Shown: in pieces, positions 17,897 through 27,023 of the stretch
Position numbering within the stretch: the first letter of the stretch is position 1
How the letters are laid out: the number at the start of each line of letters is the position of its first letter
Assembly: GCA_965223355.1 (NCBI GenBank)
Contig: CBDCWE010000003.1
Coordinates: 1,798,001-1,862,000, forward strand
From: Tectiglobus sp965223355
Lineage (GTDB): Bacteria; Pseudomonadota; Alphaproteobacteria; Rhizobiales; Hyphomicrobiaceae
Reading direction: 5' to 3'
DNA: 64,000 nt
The notes under the pieces: model-generated
Told to the model about the DNA's origin: nothing
What the model saw: only the letters and a program-made list of their open reading frames with translations
The model's database searches: none
Program-made: the position numbers and the translations under genes

Positions 17897-18631
17897 TCAG
17901 TTGGGCGCCTGTGTCGCGATCAAACGCCAGTTCGGGTTTTGAGAGGTGATGTCGCGCGCGAAGGTCCAGATATCCGTAACTTCCATCACCCGCTGCGGGT
18001 CACCGTTGATGACCTCACCGGCCCGATCCCGGGTCGCCGAGATTAGCTGGCTGAGAAACTTCACAGTCACGTTGGCTTCATTGCCGCGCAATTCCGCCTC
18101 CACGATATCGGCCTTATTGATCCCGACAAAGCTCTGATCGACCTGATCGCCACGCGTCTCACGATCGGAGATGGCGGATTCAAACCCGTTGTAGACATCC
18201 TCGCTCAACAGATCGCGCAGCAACTTGCGATTTCCTTCGGCAAATGCGGTCACGATCATCTCGTATGCTTGTTTCGCCCCTGAGACGAAATGGCCGGGTT
18301 CGAACGAGCGGTCGCGCCGCGCGATCGCGATGAGACCGGAACTGATCCTCTCGTCGCTGATCCCGAGCGATCTGAAGCGCTCCCTCAGATCCTCATCCTG
18401 GCGCCCTTGATCGGCGGGTGTGGCGGCCTCTTCGACATCGCGGGCCGGCAACGTCACAACCTTTTCACCTGCAGCTGCAGCCTGTTCGCGGGCCTGCCGG
18501 GCCCGCATCTGGCGGTCGAGGCGCGCCTCGTCCTCGCCCGTGCGCCGCCCCAGGACGCTGCGCAGCCTCAAGATCACGAACACCGCCACGACAAGCGCCA
18601 AAAGCGTTACAATATCGATATTACCTTGCAT
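17897..18631 (-). CDS. Tim44/TimA-family membrane adaptor
   Basis: 244 residues. One N-terminal transmembrane helix (residues 5-22, VTLLALVVAVFVILRLRS) is followed by a charged linker and a Tim44-like C-terminal domain from about residue 90 (GHFVSGAKQAYEMIV, FVGINKADIVEAEL, VTDIWTFARD). Bacterial homologues resemble mitochondrial Tim44, and their role is poorly defined. The gene heads the set Tim44-mltA-smr, divergent from fxsA-secB, as in many alphaproteobacteria. Confidence 0.88.
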   Translation of the reverse strand: MQGNIDIVTLLALVVAVFVILRLRSVLGRRTGEDEARLDRQMRARQAREQAAAAGEKVVTLPARDVEEAATPADQGRQDEDLRERFRSLGISDERISSGLIAIARRDRSFEPGHFVSGAKQAYEMIVTAFAEGNRKLLRDLLSEDVYNGFESAISDRETRGDQVDQSFVGINKADIVEAELRGNEANVTVKFLSQLISATRDRAGEVINGDPQRVMEVTDIWTFARDITSQNPNWRLIATQAPN

Positions 18632-18881
18632 GGTGACCGGCTTTCTCGCCCACGAGGTTGCAGTTCTCTGGATTATTTAGGCCCGCGCACGCCAATAATC
18701 TAGTCCGCTGCCTCTCTTGCAGGAGCCAATCCAACACATTCGCGACCGGCTCGTCCAGCCAACTTAGGCGATTGCGGTGAGCAAACCAACTATAAGATCT
18801 CGGCGGCATCTTGTTAACAGCACCTCGCTGTCGCATCTTTAAGTCCGACATTCCGGATTTGGGCCGGATTTGGGACCGCAA

Positions 18882-19430
18882 ATGCGCCTTGCTCTTCTAG
18901 TTTTGTTTATAGTGGCTCCGTTGATGGAGCTGGCCGTTCTGATCGAACTTGGCCGCCAGATCGGTTTCTGGTGGACAATACTGATTGTTGTTGCCACCGC
19001 AGTTGTTGGCACCGCGATACTTCAGCAGCAGGGACTTGAGACCATGGCCCGGATCAACCGCGCGATGGCTGCCGGAATTCCGCCTGTTGAACCGGTCGTA
19101 GAGGGCTTCTTTCTGTTGATTGCCGGCGCCTTTCTCATAACGCCTGGTATTATTACAGACACGATCGGCTTCGTCTTGCTCGTACCAGCGTTCAGACGGC
19201 ATGTGGCCGGACGAGCGCTGACTGCGTTCCTGGCTCATGGAACCGTCGACGTGCGCACCCAAACGTCCGAGTCCGCCGGGCCGGGCCCAGGTGGGACCCA
19301 GCGACCGCGCAACGGACCTGGCAGCGGCCCGGTCATCGACGGCGAATTTGAGCGCGTCGACGAAAACACCAAACCGACCAAACCGCGTGCACCGCACCAG
19401 GATGTCGACCAAAATCCGCGGCGCCGCTGA
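18882..19430 (+). CDS. fxsA: FxsA family membrane protein
   Basis: 182 residues from the ATG at 18882; a TTG at 18870 is also in frame. It has three or four hydrophobic segments, with MELAVLIELGRQIGFWWT and FFLLIAGAFLITPGIITDTIG typical of FxsA. The acidic and Pro/Gly-rich tail ends in NPRRR. FxsA is an inner-membrane protein linked in E. coli to suppression of phage T7 exclusion. It lies upstream of secB. Confidence 0.88.
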   Translation: MRLALLVLFIVAPLMELAVLIELGRQIGFWWTILIVVATAVVGTAILQQQGLETMARINRAMAAGIPPVEPVVEGFFLLIAGAFLITPGIITDTIGFVLLVPAFRRHVAGRALTAFLAHGTVDVRTQTSESAGPGPGGTQRPRNGPGSGPVIDGEFERVDENTKPTKPRAPHQDVDQNPRRR

Positions 19431-19685
19431 TTGCCGCCGCGCCGGCACCAGCGACGGCAACATCCACAGAATGACAATCGCCGGACCCGCTTGGCGCTTG
19501 TCCGCCTCGGGCGGGTTCATCGTGCCGGCCATATGAAAACCCGCGACGTGATCCGGGGTTTCCTCTGCCTGAAAGGCCGCAGCGACTATCGTGCCGCCAG
19601 CGGGCATGCTACGAAGCGCCCGAATAGCGCTGGCCCAGGTGACTGGATCACACCCACAACCACCAACCCGATTGAGGACGTGAAA

Positions 19686-20174
19686 GTGGCAGAAGAGACC
19701 CCCGCAACTGCGGAAAACGGACACAGCCAGCACGCCGAGGGCGAGATCGAGATCCAGATTGTCGCGCAGTTCGTCAGAGACCTGTCGTTCGAGAGCCCGA
19801 ACGTCGAAAGTCTGATCGACGGCCCGGGCGACAATCCGAATCTGAACGTCGAAATCAACGTCAACGGCAAGCATATTCGCGATCAATTTTATGAGAGCAC
19901 GATAAACTTCAAAGCCCACGCGACCAATGCGGCAGGCGTGATTTACGATCTCGAAGTGGTCTACGGTGGTGTTTTCCGGATCAACAAGATGCCGCCCCAG
20001 TCGCTGCAGCCATTTCTCCTGGTTGAGTGCCCGACCCTGTTGTTCCCGTTCCTGCGTCGTCTGATCGCGGATCTCACGCGGGAAGGCGGTTTCCCGCCAT
20101 TGTTCCTCGATCCGATCAATTTTGCAGCGCTTTACATGCAGCGACAGCAATCCCAGGCGAGTACGACGAACTGA
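19686..20174 (+). CDS. secB: Protein-export chaperone SecB
   Basis: 162 residues from a GTG at 19686 with GAGGACG about nine bases upstream; the open frame extends earlier but that part has no SecB character. The core SFESPN, NVEINVNGK, YDLEVVYGGVFRI, LLVECPTLLFPFLRRLIADLTREGGFPP region (residues about 100-145) and FAALY are classic SecB. It holds preproteins unfolded and hands them to SecA. It is convergent with dnaQ 39 bases downstream. Confidence 0.92.
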   Translation: MAEETPATAENGHSQHAEGEIEIQIVAQFVRDLSFESPNVESLIDGPGDNPNLNVEINVNGKHIRDQFYESTINFKAHATNAAGVIYDLEVVYGGVFRINKMPPQSLQPFLLVECPTLLFPFLRRLIADLTREGGFPPLFLDPINFAALYMQRQQSQASTTN

Positions 20175-20213
20175 TGGTTAATCGTCGCGCCGACGAGTGA
20201 GCGCATCGTTCTA

Positions 20214-20942
20214 TCACTCCAGGTCAGAGACCGAACCGACGCGCGCCTTCCAGATCGATTTGTCGCCCAACGTGTCGACAAATTCGGCATGGCGGATCTT
20301 GTCTTGCGTCGTCAACCTGGGCGGCAGCGGTTTACGACGTTGCTTGGCTGAGGTTCCGCGCCGACCTGCGATGCCACGCGCCTTGGCGCCGACGCCACCG
20401 CGATCTGCAAGGCCGAGTGCTGCTTGGCGCTCGCCAAGCAGGTCGATATAGACATCTGCCAGCAGCAACGAGTCGATGATAGCGCCGTGCTTATCACGCT
20501 TGCTGTTATCGATGCCGTAGCGCTTGCACAAACCATCGAGTGTATTTGGACCAGCTGGATGTTTGCGCCGCGCGATCGCCAGCGTGTCAACGACCCGATC
20601 CATATCGATTGGCGCCAGCGCGAGACGCGCAAGCTCGGCATTGATGAAGCCGATGTCGAACTTGGCATTGTGGATCACCAACTGCGCCTCACCGATGAAA
20701 TCGAGCAGCGAACGGACGACGTCCTTGAACACCGGCTTGTCAGTCAGGAATGCGTTGGAAATGCCGTGGATGGCCTCGGCCTCGGGATGCACCTCGCGAT
20801 CTTCGGGATTGATAAAGGCGTGGAATTCCTGTCCGGTCGGGATTCGGTTGACGATCTCGATGCAGCCGATCTCAACCAGGCGATCGCCGTTCTTTGCGTC
20901 GAGACCGGTGGTTTCGGTGTCCATGACGATTTCCCGCAGCAT
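20214..20942 (-). CDS. dnaQ: DNA polymerase III epsilon (proofreading exonuclease)
   Basis: 242 residues from the ATG at 20942, chosen because the catalytic motif begins at once; an ATG-like start 11 codons earlier is possible. ExoI is IVMDTETTGLD, ExoII is VIHNAKFDIGFINAEL, and ExoIII includes KRDKHGAIIDSLLLADVY, giving the DEDDh set. The tail is basic and of low complexity, as expected for the alpha-subunit tether. It forms a leftward group with coaE, maf and the PPDK regulatory protein next to the candidate origin. Confidence 0.93.
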   Translation of the reverse strand: MLREIVMDTETTGLDAKNGDRLVEIGCIEIVNRIPTGQEFHAFINPEDREVHPEAEAIHGISNAFLTDKPVFKDVVRSLLDFIGEAQLVIHNAKFDIGFINAELARLALAPIDMDRVVDTLAIARRKHPAGPNTLDGLCKRYGIDNSKRDKHGAIIDSLLLADVYIDLLGERQAALGLADRGGVGAKARGIAGRRGTSAKQRRKPLPPRLTTQDKIRHAEFVDTLGDKSIWKARVGSVSDLE

Positions 20943-20985
20943 GCCATTGCCTTTCACACATTTGTCATCGTGCATGTGGTTGGAA

Positions 20986-21612
20986 CTACTTTACCGCGCC
21001 GCACCAGTAGCGGGCATAGGCTGTCCCTCGTCGAATCCGCAACGCCTCGACAATAGCATCGACCTGGCCAAAGCTGCGGGCAACCTCCTGGCCAGTATCC
21101 ACAACGAAATCAGCGCGTCGCCGTTTCTCGCTGTCGGGCATCTGACGAGACACGATGTGGTCGAACTTTTCGGCGCTCACGCCCGGCCGTTGCATCACCC
21201 TGGCCCGTTGCTGCTCGTAGGGCGCGGAGACCACCACGACAACGTCGACGCGGGCATCGCCATGGGTTTCAAACAACAGCGGCACCTCGATCACGGCCAG
21301 CGGCTCACCGCCATCGGCGAGCGCTCGCAGAAATGCTTGCTCCTTGGCGAAAACAAGCGGGTGCACGATTGCTTCCAGCGTTTTGAAGCCCGACGGATCG
21401 GCCAGTAGACTTTGGCTGAGTTTACCGCGATCGACTTTGCCGCCGTTCGTCGACCCAGGAAAGGCCGTTTCAATTGGCTGCACGGCTTCGCCTTCGTACA
21501 GCTCGTGGACAATCGCATCGGCATCGCACACCGCCACACCACGTTCGCGAAACCGCCCGGCAATCGTCGATTTGCCCATTCCGATCGATCCGGTCAATCC
21601 GATGATTAGCAT
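20986..21612 (-). CDS. coaE: Dephospho-CoA kinase
   Basis: 208 residues from the ATG at 21612 (GGAGA upstream; GTG at 21621 also in frame). GLTGSIGMGKST is the P-loop, followed by CDADAIVHELY and HPLVFAKEQ, all characteristic of CoaE. It phosphorylates dephospho-CoA in the last step of coenzyme A synthesis. It lies between maf and dnaQ in a compact leftward group, as in many alphaproteobacteria. Confidence 0.93.
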   Translation of the reverse strand: MLIIGLTGSIGMGKSTIAGRFRERGVAVCDADAIVHELYEGEAVQPIETAFPGSTNGGKVDRGKLSQSLLADPSGFKTLEAIVHPLVFAKEQAFLRALADGGEPLAVIEVPLLFETHGDARVDVVVVVSAPYEQQRARVMQRPGVSAEKFDHIVSRQMPDSEKRRRADFVVDTGQEVARSFGQVDAIVEALRIRRGTAYARYWCGAVK

Positions 21613-21658
21613 GATTGGCACGTCTCCATCAGGCGATCAGCTTGGCTGGACCGCGCGA

Positions 21659-22294
21659 TCAGGCTTCGATCGCGCCGATGTCGCGCAGTCTGTCCAGCAC
21701 CGCCAGCAACGGCAGGCCGAGCACGGTAAAGTAATCACCCTCGAGGCGATCGATAAGATGGATCCCGAGGCCTTCAAGCTCATAACACCCGACACTTGAC
21801 AACACGGTGGTCCCGGTGCGCGCCAAATAGCGGCCGATGAACTCCGGTGACAGCCGGCGCAGCAACACATGAGCGGTGTCCACGTGGGCCCACGCCTCAC
21901 CTGCCCGGTCGACGACGACGACCGCGCTGTGGAGCTCGTGCATGTGTCCACTCAATGCCAGAAGATTGGCCCGGGCCTCGGCAACATCCGCCGGTTTCGA
22001 CAGGATTTGACCGTCGAACGCCAGCACCTGATCGGCCGCAATGATGACCCGGTCCGAGCGGCGCCCCGCGACGTCATCAGCTTTGGCGCGCGCCAAAACT
22101 TCGGCAACATCCTGGGGATCAACGGCATTGCCGCCGTCAAGGAGCGCGTCGCGGATGCTTGCTTCATCAACGCCAGCCGGGACCACGTCGAATTCGAGGC
22201 CGGCCGCCGCGAGCAGCCGCTGGCGCACGTGGCTGGCCGAGGCCAGCACCAGCGGCGATGACGTATAGGCAAGTCGTTGATCAACCTCAGCCAT
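21659..22294 (-). CDS. maf: Maf family nucleotide pyrophosphatase
   Basis: 211 residues from the ATG at 22294, which overlaps the end of the PPDK regulatory gene by eight bases. LVLASASHVRQRLL is the Maf N-terminal motif and IIAADQVLAFDGQILSKP holds the metal-binding acidic residues. The C-terminal part has SSVGCYELEGLG and a FTVLGLPLLAVL segment. Maf proteins hydrolyse non-canonical or modified nucleoside triphosphates. The open frame extends upstream only as an overlap with the neighbouring gene. Confidence 0.92.
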   Translation of the reverse strand: MAEVDQRLAYTSSPLVLASASHVRQRLLAAAGLEFDVVPAGVDEASIRDALLDGGNAVDPQDVAEVLARAKADDVAGRRSDRVIIAADQVLAFDGQILSKPADVAEARANLLALSGHMHELHSAVVVVDRAGEAWAHVDTAHVLLRRLSPEFIGRYLARTGTTVLSSVGCYELEGLGIHLIDRLEGDYFTVLGLPLLAVLDRLRDIGAIEA

Positions 22295-23141
22295 CCGAAG
22301 TTTCACCCGCTTCGCTTGCGGCCCGTTGATCATTGTAAAGCTTGATGATCGACGCCGCGGTTTCTTCAATCGACCGCCGCGATACGTCGATGACCGGCCA
22401 TCCGTTCTTGGCGAACATCCTGCGCGATATGCGAACTTCCTGCGAAATCTGATCACGATCGACATAGTCGCCCATGTCCCGATCGGCCAGGAAGCGCACG
22501 CGATTGCGCCGGATCTCTGCAATCCGGTCCGGAGCCGCCACCAATCCGACGACAAACGCCGAGTGCGGCTGCGTTAGCGCCGGCGGCAGTGGTATCGACG
22601 GTACGATCGGCACGTTGCAGGTTTTAAAGCCGCGCTGCGCCAGATAGATAGACGTCGGTGTTTTCGAGGTGCGCGAGATGCCGAGGATGATAATGTCGGC
22701 CTGGTCGAGATCCTCCGGCAAGCGTCCATCATCATGCGCCATCGTGAAGTTCAGCGCATCGATACGGCGAAAGTAATCGGAGTCGAGAATATGCTGGCCG
22801 GCGACCACCGGCGTCTGCGGTGCACCCAGATAGCTCTCGAACACCTTCATGATCGGGTGCAGCACATGCAGCGACGGGATCTTGAGTGTCCGGCATCGTG
22901 CCTCCAGAACTTCGGCCAGTTCGGTATTCACGATCGTGTAGAGCACGATTCCAGGGGCTGAGCCGATTTCCTGCAACACCCGCTCCAGCTGGCGTTGCGT
23001 GCGCACCAGCGGGTAGACGTGTTCGATCGCCCGGATCTGCGGATATTGGACCGATGCCGCTTTGGCAATCGTCGTCAGCGTCTCGCCGGTTGCATCGGAC
23101 ACCAAGTGCAGATGAAAGAAGCTGGCCGTTGTTTGGTGCAT
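22287..23141 (-). CDS. Pyruvate, phosphate dikinase / PEP synthase regulatory protein (DUF299)
   Basis: 284 residues from the ATG at 23141 with AAGG eight bases upstream (TTG at 23147 is the first in-frame start). HLVSDATGET opens the family, LGISRTSKTPTSIYLAQRG is its P-loop-like site, and GLVAAPDRIAEIRRNR follows. Members phosphorylate and dephosphorylate PPDK or PEP synthase using ADP, switching the enzyme off and on. In alphaproteobacteria this gene commonly faces hemE across the replication origin, as it does here. Confidence 0.92.
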   Translation of the reverse strand: MHQTTASFFHLHLVSDATGETLTTIAKAASVQYPQIRAIEHVYPLVRTQRQLERVLQEIGSAPGIVLYTIVNTELAEVLEARCRTLKIPSLHVLHPIMKVFESYLGAPQTPVVAGQHILDSDYFRRIDALNFTMAHDDGRLPEDLDQADIIILGISRTSKTPTSIYLAQRGFKTCNVPIVPSIPLPPALTQPHSAFVVGLVAAPDRIAEIRRNRVRFLADRDMGDYVDRDQISQEVRISRRMFAKNGWPVIDVSRRSIEETAASIIKLYNDQRAASEAGETSDG

Positions 23142-23557
23142 GCGCAAACCTTGAAACGTTTGGCGGTGTTCAACAGAGCATCATCGCCGGCAGGATCTCA
23201 AGCCAAATTCGGTGCACAACCGGTTATGCTGATCCACATCTTGTGACGATCTGAACAAATGCCGGCAGTGCCTCTGGATATCGAGGATTGTGAGCCTGTC
23301 CACAGCTCATACACTATCCGTTGTCGATTACGCCAACCGTTCTTCACGGCCGATGTGACTCCAAGCCACTGTTCCAGCGTCCACTTTGACGTTTTACTCT
23401 GGATCTGGATGGTGCCTCGTGGATTTGCCTGAGCGGTTACGAACACCTGGACGAGGTCTGCAAAACCGACCCGTAACCGAGATATCTGCGCAATTCACAC
23501 CCTAAAGAACCAAAAACAACAACTTTCCAAACCTTTGAATTGAAGAGTCCGAAGACC
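23142..23557. other. Candidate chromosomal replication origin (oriC)
   Basis: This 416-base gap separates the leftward PPDK regulator from rightward hemE, the position of the Caulobacter-type origin. Possible DnaA boxes (target TTATNCACA) are TGATCCACA at 23230-23238 (8/9), CTGTCCACA at 23296-23304, TTATGCTGA at 23223-23231, TCTGGATAT (reverse) at 23273-23281 and CAATTCACA at 23491-23499 (each 7/9). An A-rich, C-poor run from about 23500 to 23530 could be an unwinding element. Flanking gene directions diverge, and parAB with several parS-like sites lies within 10 kb. Confidence 0.65.
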
Positions 23558-24619
23558 ATGAGCGCAGATCACGAGCAACATCCGGGCGACACCAAGTTCG
23601 TGCGTACGCTACAAGGACAGATTCAGCACACACCACCAATCTGGCTAATGCGCCAGGCCGGCCGTTATTTGCCGGAGTACCGACGGATCAGGGCCGCCGC
23701 CAACGGTTTTCTCAATCTGTGCTATTCTCCGGAGCTTGCCACCGAGGTGACACTGCAGCCGATCCGACGCTATGACTTCGATGCTGCAATTTTGTTTTCA
23801 GATATCCTGATTGTTCCGCATGCATTGGGACAACGCGTTTGGTTCGCCGAGGGTGAAGGCCCGAGATTAGAGCCGCTCACCAGCGCTGCGGATCTGTCCA
23901 GGATTTCGCCGACGGCCACGTCTGAAAAGTTCGCCGTTGTTTGCGAAGCGGTGAGCAGCATTCGAGCACACCTCAGCGCTGACAAATCGCTGATCGGATT
24001 TTGCGGTGGGCCGTGGACGGTTGCCACCTACATGGTCGCCGGGCGCGGCAGCACCGACCAGGCGGCGGCGCGCCTGATGGCATACAACGATCGCGACACC
24101 TTCCAGATCCTCATAGATATGCTCACGGACACTTCCGTCGACTACCTCGACCAACAGATCAACGCCGGCGTGAACTGTGTTCAAATATTTGACAGCTGGG
24201 CCGGATGTCTACCTGATCAGGAATTTGAACGTTGGGTTGTGCAGCCGACCAAGGAGATTGTTTCTCGATTGCGAACGAAGCACCCGCACATCCCGATTAT
24301 CGGTTTTCCCCGTGCGGCCGGCGCGGCTTCAGTGAATTATGTTCACGAAACCGGGGTCAACGCGATCGGCTGCGATACGAGCATGCCCCTGTCGTTCATG
24401 CGCGGCCGTCTGGCGCCCACCGGCGCGACGCTGCAAGGTAATCTCGACCCGCTCTTACTTGTTGCCGGCGGTCAGCAGCTCAACGAGCGCGTTCACGCCA
24501 TTCTTGATGCGATGGCGGGTAAGCCATTCGTCTTCAATCTTGGCCATGGGATTGTTCCGCAGACGCCGCCGGAACACGTTGCGCAGCTGGTTGAGACGGT
24601 CCGAAGCTACAAGGCGTAG
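23558..24619 (+). CDS. hemE: Uroporphyrinogen decarboxylase
   Basis: 353 residues from the ATG at 23558 (a TTG six codons earlier is in frame). PIWLMRQAGRYLPEYR is the substrate-binding signature, DAAILFSDILIVP includes the catalytic Asp, and GFCGGPWTVATYM and NLGHGIVPQTPPE complete the family pattern. It decarboxylates uroporphyrinogen III to coproporphyrinogen III in heme synthesis. It is the first rightward gene beyond the candidate origin, and hemJ follows. Confidence 0.95.
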   Translation: MSADHEQHPGDTKFVRTLQGQIQHTPPIWLMRQAGRYLPEYRRIRAAANGFLNLCYSPELATEVTLQPIRRYDFDAAILFSDILIVPHALGQRVWFAEGEGPRLEPLTSAADLSRISPTATSEKFAVVCEAVSSIRAHLSADKSLIGFCGGPWTVATYMVAGRGSTDQAAARLMAYNDRDTFQILIDMLTDTSVDYLDQQINAGVNCVQIFDSWAGCLPDQEFERWVVQPTKEIVSRLRTKHPHIPIIGFPRAAGAASVNYVHETGVNAIGCDTSMPLSFMRGRLAPTGATLQGNLDPLLLVAGGQQLNERVHAILDAMAGKPFVFNLGHGIVPQTPPEHVAQLVETVRSYKA

Positions 24620-24719
24620 ATCATTTCCGCCCGCCAAGCGGTTCTGCATCTCCTGTCCGCGCGCCACCCGGCCGCCCCCAACCAGCGATGAGATCACGGC
24701 CTGCGGCCGGCCGGCGCGC

Positions 24720-24860
24720 GCGATGGTACTGGGTGTTTGAGGGGCTGAAAGCCCCTCAAGGATCGCCGCACGGCGGCGATTGGTTAAGGACTCCACCCTA
24801 ACAATCCCGCCAAAGGGCAATGCCCTTTGGAAGCCGGTGACGTGTTCACTGGTTCCCTAA
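24720..24860. repeat. MITE-like palindromic element, copy 2
   Basis: It lies between hemE and hemJ. Hairpins are GAGGGGCTgaaAGCCCCTC at 24739-24757, ATCGCCG/CGGCGAT arms at 24762-24780, and a near-perfect palindrome CCAAAGGGCA/TGCCCTTTGG at 24810-24830. The right end CGTGTTCACTGGTTCCCTAA (24841-24860) is the reverse complement of the left end of copy 1 apart from two bases. The left end of this copy is not clear. Confidence 0.7.
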
Positions 24861-24879
24861 GTCTGAAAGGCCATAGACA

Positions 24880-25398
24880 ATGAGTATTTTAAACACACCT
24901 GGCGGGCGCGCAGCAGTTGCGCTGGTTGTTACTGTAATACTTACAGTCCTGGCCATGGTTTTACTAGGCGACAGTGCCTATCCGTGGGTCAAGGCGATCC
25001 ACGTCATCGCCGTGATTTCGTGGATGGCGGGGATGCTCTACTTGCCGCGGCTGTTCGTCTATCACGTTGCGGCCCGGCCGGGCTCGGAGTTGTCGGAAAC
25101 TCTTAAAGTCATGGAACAGCGGCTGCTTCGGATCATCATGAATCCGGCTATGGTCATCGCCTGGGCGCTTGGTCTGTGGTTGGCCTGGCACCATTCGTGG
25201 TACACCAGCGGTTGGTTTGTTGCCAAGTTCGCATTGGTATTTGCGCTTTCCGGCGTACACGGCCATTTGAGCGCCGCCGTGCGCAAGTTCGCCGCCGACG
25301 AGAACACCCGTTCGGCGCGCTACTGGCGCATTGTCAACGAGGTGCCAACCGTTCTGATGATCGCGATTGTCATTTTGGTCATAGTTAAACCGTTCTGA
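24880..25398 (+). CDS. hemJ: Protoporphyrinogen oxidase HemJ (UPF0093)
   Basis: 172 residues with four or five hydrophobic helices. PWVKAIHVIAVISWMAGMLYLPRLFVYH carries the conserved His and Arg residues of HemJ (residues about 30-57), and a later FVAKFALVFALSGVHG segment the conserved Lys and His. HemJ is the heme-binding inner-membrane enzyme that oxidises protoporphyrinogen IX in bacteria without HemG/HemY. The order hemE-hemJ-rho is a common alphaproteobacterial arrangement. A MITE-like element fills the gap before it. Confidence 0.92.
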   Translation: MSILNTPGGRAAVALVVTVILTVLAMVLLGDSAYPWVKAIHVIAVISWMAGMLYLPRLFVYHVAARPGSELSETLKVMEQRLLRIIMNPAMVIAWALGLWLAWHHSWYTSGWFVAKFALVFALSGVHGHLSAAVRKFAADENTRSARYWRIVNEVPTVLMIAIVILVIVKPF

Positions 25399-25636
25399 AG
25401 TCGTGCAAAAATACCAATTACCTCGTTGACTCTTCTTTAAAACGACACAGTCATCAACTATATTGCTTGCTAGCTGCCCGGCTGCTGAGAGGTCTGCCGG
25501 CGCCTTCGCAGCAAATTCCCCAATACCGCTACGCGAAGCTTGATCCAGGCGTAACGACCGCCCCTTCCCATCACTGATACAGGCATGGCTCGACCTCTTG
25601 CCCGCCCATTGGCCCTTGCCTGATTGGAGTCATTCC
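25399..25636 (+). promoter_or_regulatory. rho leader and likely promoter region
   Basis: The 238 bases before rho include TTGACT at 25426-25431 and TATATT at 25459-25464. Their spacing of 27 is too long, so TTTAAA near 25436 may be the -35 partner of TATATT. A GACTC (CcrM-type) site at 25428 lies in the possible promoter. The long untranslated leader would fit autoregulation of rho, which is known in other bacteria; no attenuator structure was fixed here. Confidence 0.35.
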
Positions 25637-26902
25637 ATGGCAGACATGAAACTGGAAGAATTAAAGACCAAATCCCCCACCGAACTGCTGGAGTTCGCCG
25701 AACAGCACGGTGTCGAGAACGCCAGCACGATGCGCAAGCAGGAGCTGATGTTCGCCACGCTAAAACAGCTGGCAGCCCAGGACATTGAAATCACCGGCCT
25801 TGGCGTCGTCGAAGTGCTCCAGGATGGTTTTGGCTTCTTGCGCTCGCCGGAAGCCAACTATTTGCCAGGTCCCGACGATATTTATGTATCTCCTTCCCAG
25901 ATCCGTCGCTTTGCACTGCGCACTGGCGACACGGTCGAAGGTCCGATTCGCAGTCCCAAGGATGGCGAACGCTATTTTGCGTTGCTCAAAGTCAACCGCA
26001 TCAACTTTGAAGAACCGGAAGCCGCCCGCCACAAGGTCCACTTCGACAATCTGACCCCGCTCTATCCGACGGAGTGGCTGCAGATGGAGATCGAGGATCC
26101 GACCATCAAGGATCTGTCGGCGCGCGTGATCGACATCGTAGCGCCGCTCGGCAAGGGCCAGCGGGCGCTGATCGTGGCGCCGCCGCGCACCGGCAAAACC
26201 GTGTTGCTGCAGAACATCGCGCACTCGATCACGGCCAATCACTCGGAGTGCTATTTGATCGTGCTGCTGATCGACGAGCGGCCCGAAGAAGTCACGGACA
26301 TGCAGCGTTCGGTCAAGGGCGAGGTGATCTCATCGACCTTTGACGAACCGCCGTCCCGTCACGTCCAGGTCTCCGAGATGGTCATCGAAAAGGCCAAGCG
26401 TTTGGTCGAGCACAAGCGCGATGTCGTCATTCTGTTGGATTCGATCACGCGTCTCGGCCGTGCCTTCAACACCGTTGTTCCGTCTTCGGGCAAGGTTCTC
26501 ACCGGTGGTGTCGATTCCAACGCGCTGCAAAGACCGAAACGATTTTTTGGCGCAGCGCGAAACATCGAGGAGGGCGGCTCGCTCACCATCATAGCGACCG
26601 CGCTGATCGATACCGGCTCTCGCATGGACGAGGTTATTTTCGAGGAGTTCAAAGGTACGGGTAACTCCGAAATTGTTCTTGACCGCAAAGTCTCCGACAA
26701 GCGTGTATTCCCGGCCATCGACATTGCAAAATCCGGGACCCGCAAAGAAGATCTGCTGGTCAAGGCGGAAGATCTCAAGAACATGTACATCTTGCGCCGC
26801 ATTCTCAATCCCATGGGTGCGCAGGACGGCATTGAGTTCCTGATCGACAAACTCAAGAAGACCAAGACCAATAGCGAGTTTTTCGACTCCATGAACACCT
26901 GA
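25637..26902 (+). CDS. rho: Transcription termination factor Rho
   Basis: 421 residues from the ATG at 25637 (TTGGAG nine bases upstream). Residues 1-130 hold the Rho N-terminal helical part and cold-shock-like RNA-binding domain (DGFGFLRSPEANYLPGPDDIYV). The RecA-like motor follows with PPRTGKT (Walker A), VILLDSITRL (Walker B) and the Q/R-loop region. It forms a hexameric RNA-dependent ATPase that ends transcription. It stands between hemJ and the parS/GANTC intergenic region. Confidence 0.96.
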   Translation: MADMKLEELKTKSPTELLEFAEQHGVENASTMRKQELMFATLKQLAAQDIEITGLGVVEVLQDGFGFLRSPEANYLPGPDDIYVSPSQIRRFALRTGDTVEGPIRSPKDGERYFALLKVNRINFEEPEAARHKVHFDNLTPLYPTEWLQMEIEDPTIKDLSARVIDIVAPLGKGQRALIVAPPRTGKTVLLQNIAHSITANHSECYLIVLLIDERPEEVTDMQRSVKGEVISSTFDEPPSRHVQVSEMVIEKAKRLVEHKRDVVILLDSITRLGRAFNTVVPSSGKVLTGGVDSNALQRPKRFFGAARNIEEGGSLTIIATALIDTGSRMDEVIFEEFKGTGNSEIVLDRKVSDKRVFPAIDIAKSGTRKEDLLVKAEDLKNMYILRRILNPMGAQDGIEFLIDKLKKTKTNSEFFDSMNT

Positions 26903-26918
26903 TGGGTGCCTGCATCCA

Positions 26919-27009
26919 GAGTCGTAATGAGAGTCGATACAAGTCTAAACAGAGTCAAAAAGGATTTGCGTCGAGTCATTCAGAGTCAAGGTAGTGTCGA
27001 GGCAGAGTC
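26919..27009. repeat. Phased array of six GAGTC sites between rho and a GNAT gene
   Basis: GAGTC occurs at 26919, 26931, 26952, 26973, 26983 and 27005, with spacings 12, 21, 21, 10 and 22, close to one or two helical turns. Most copies read AGAGTC. GANTC is the target of the CcrM methyltransferase of alphaproteobacteria. The array ends 15 bases before a perfect parS. Confidence 0.6.
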
Positions 27010-27023
27010 ACGGCCGGGCTCAA

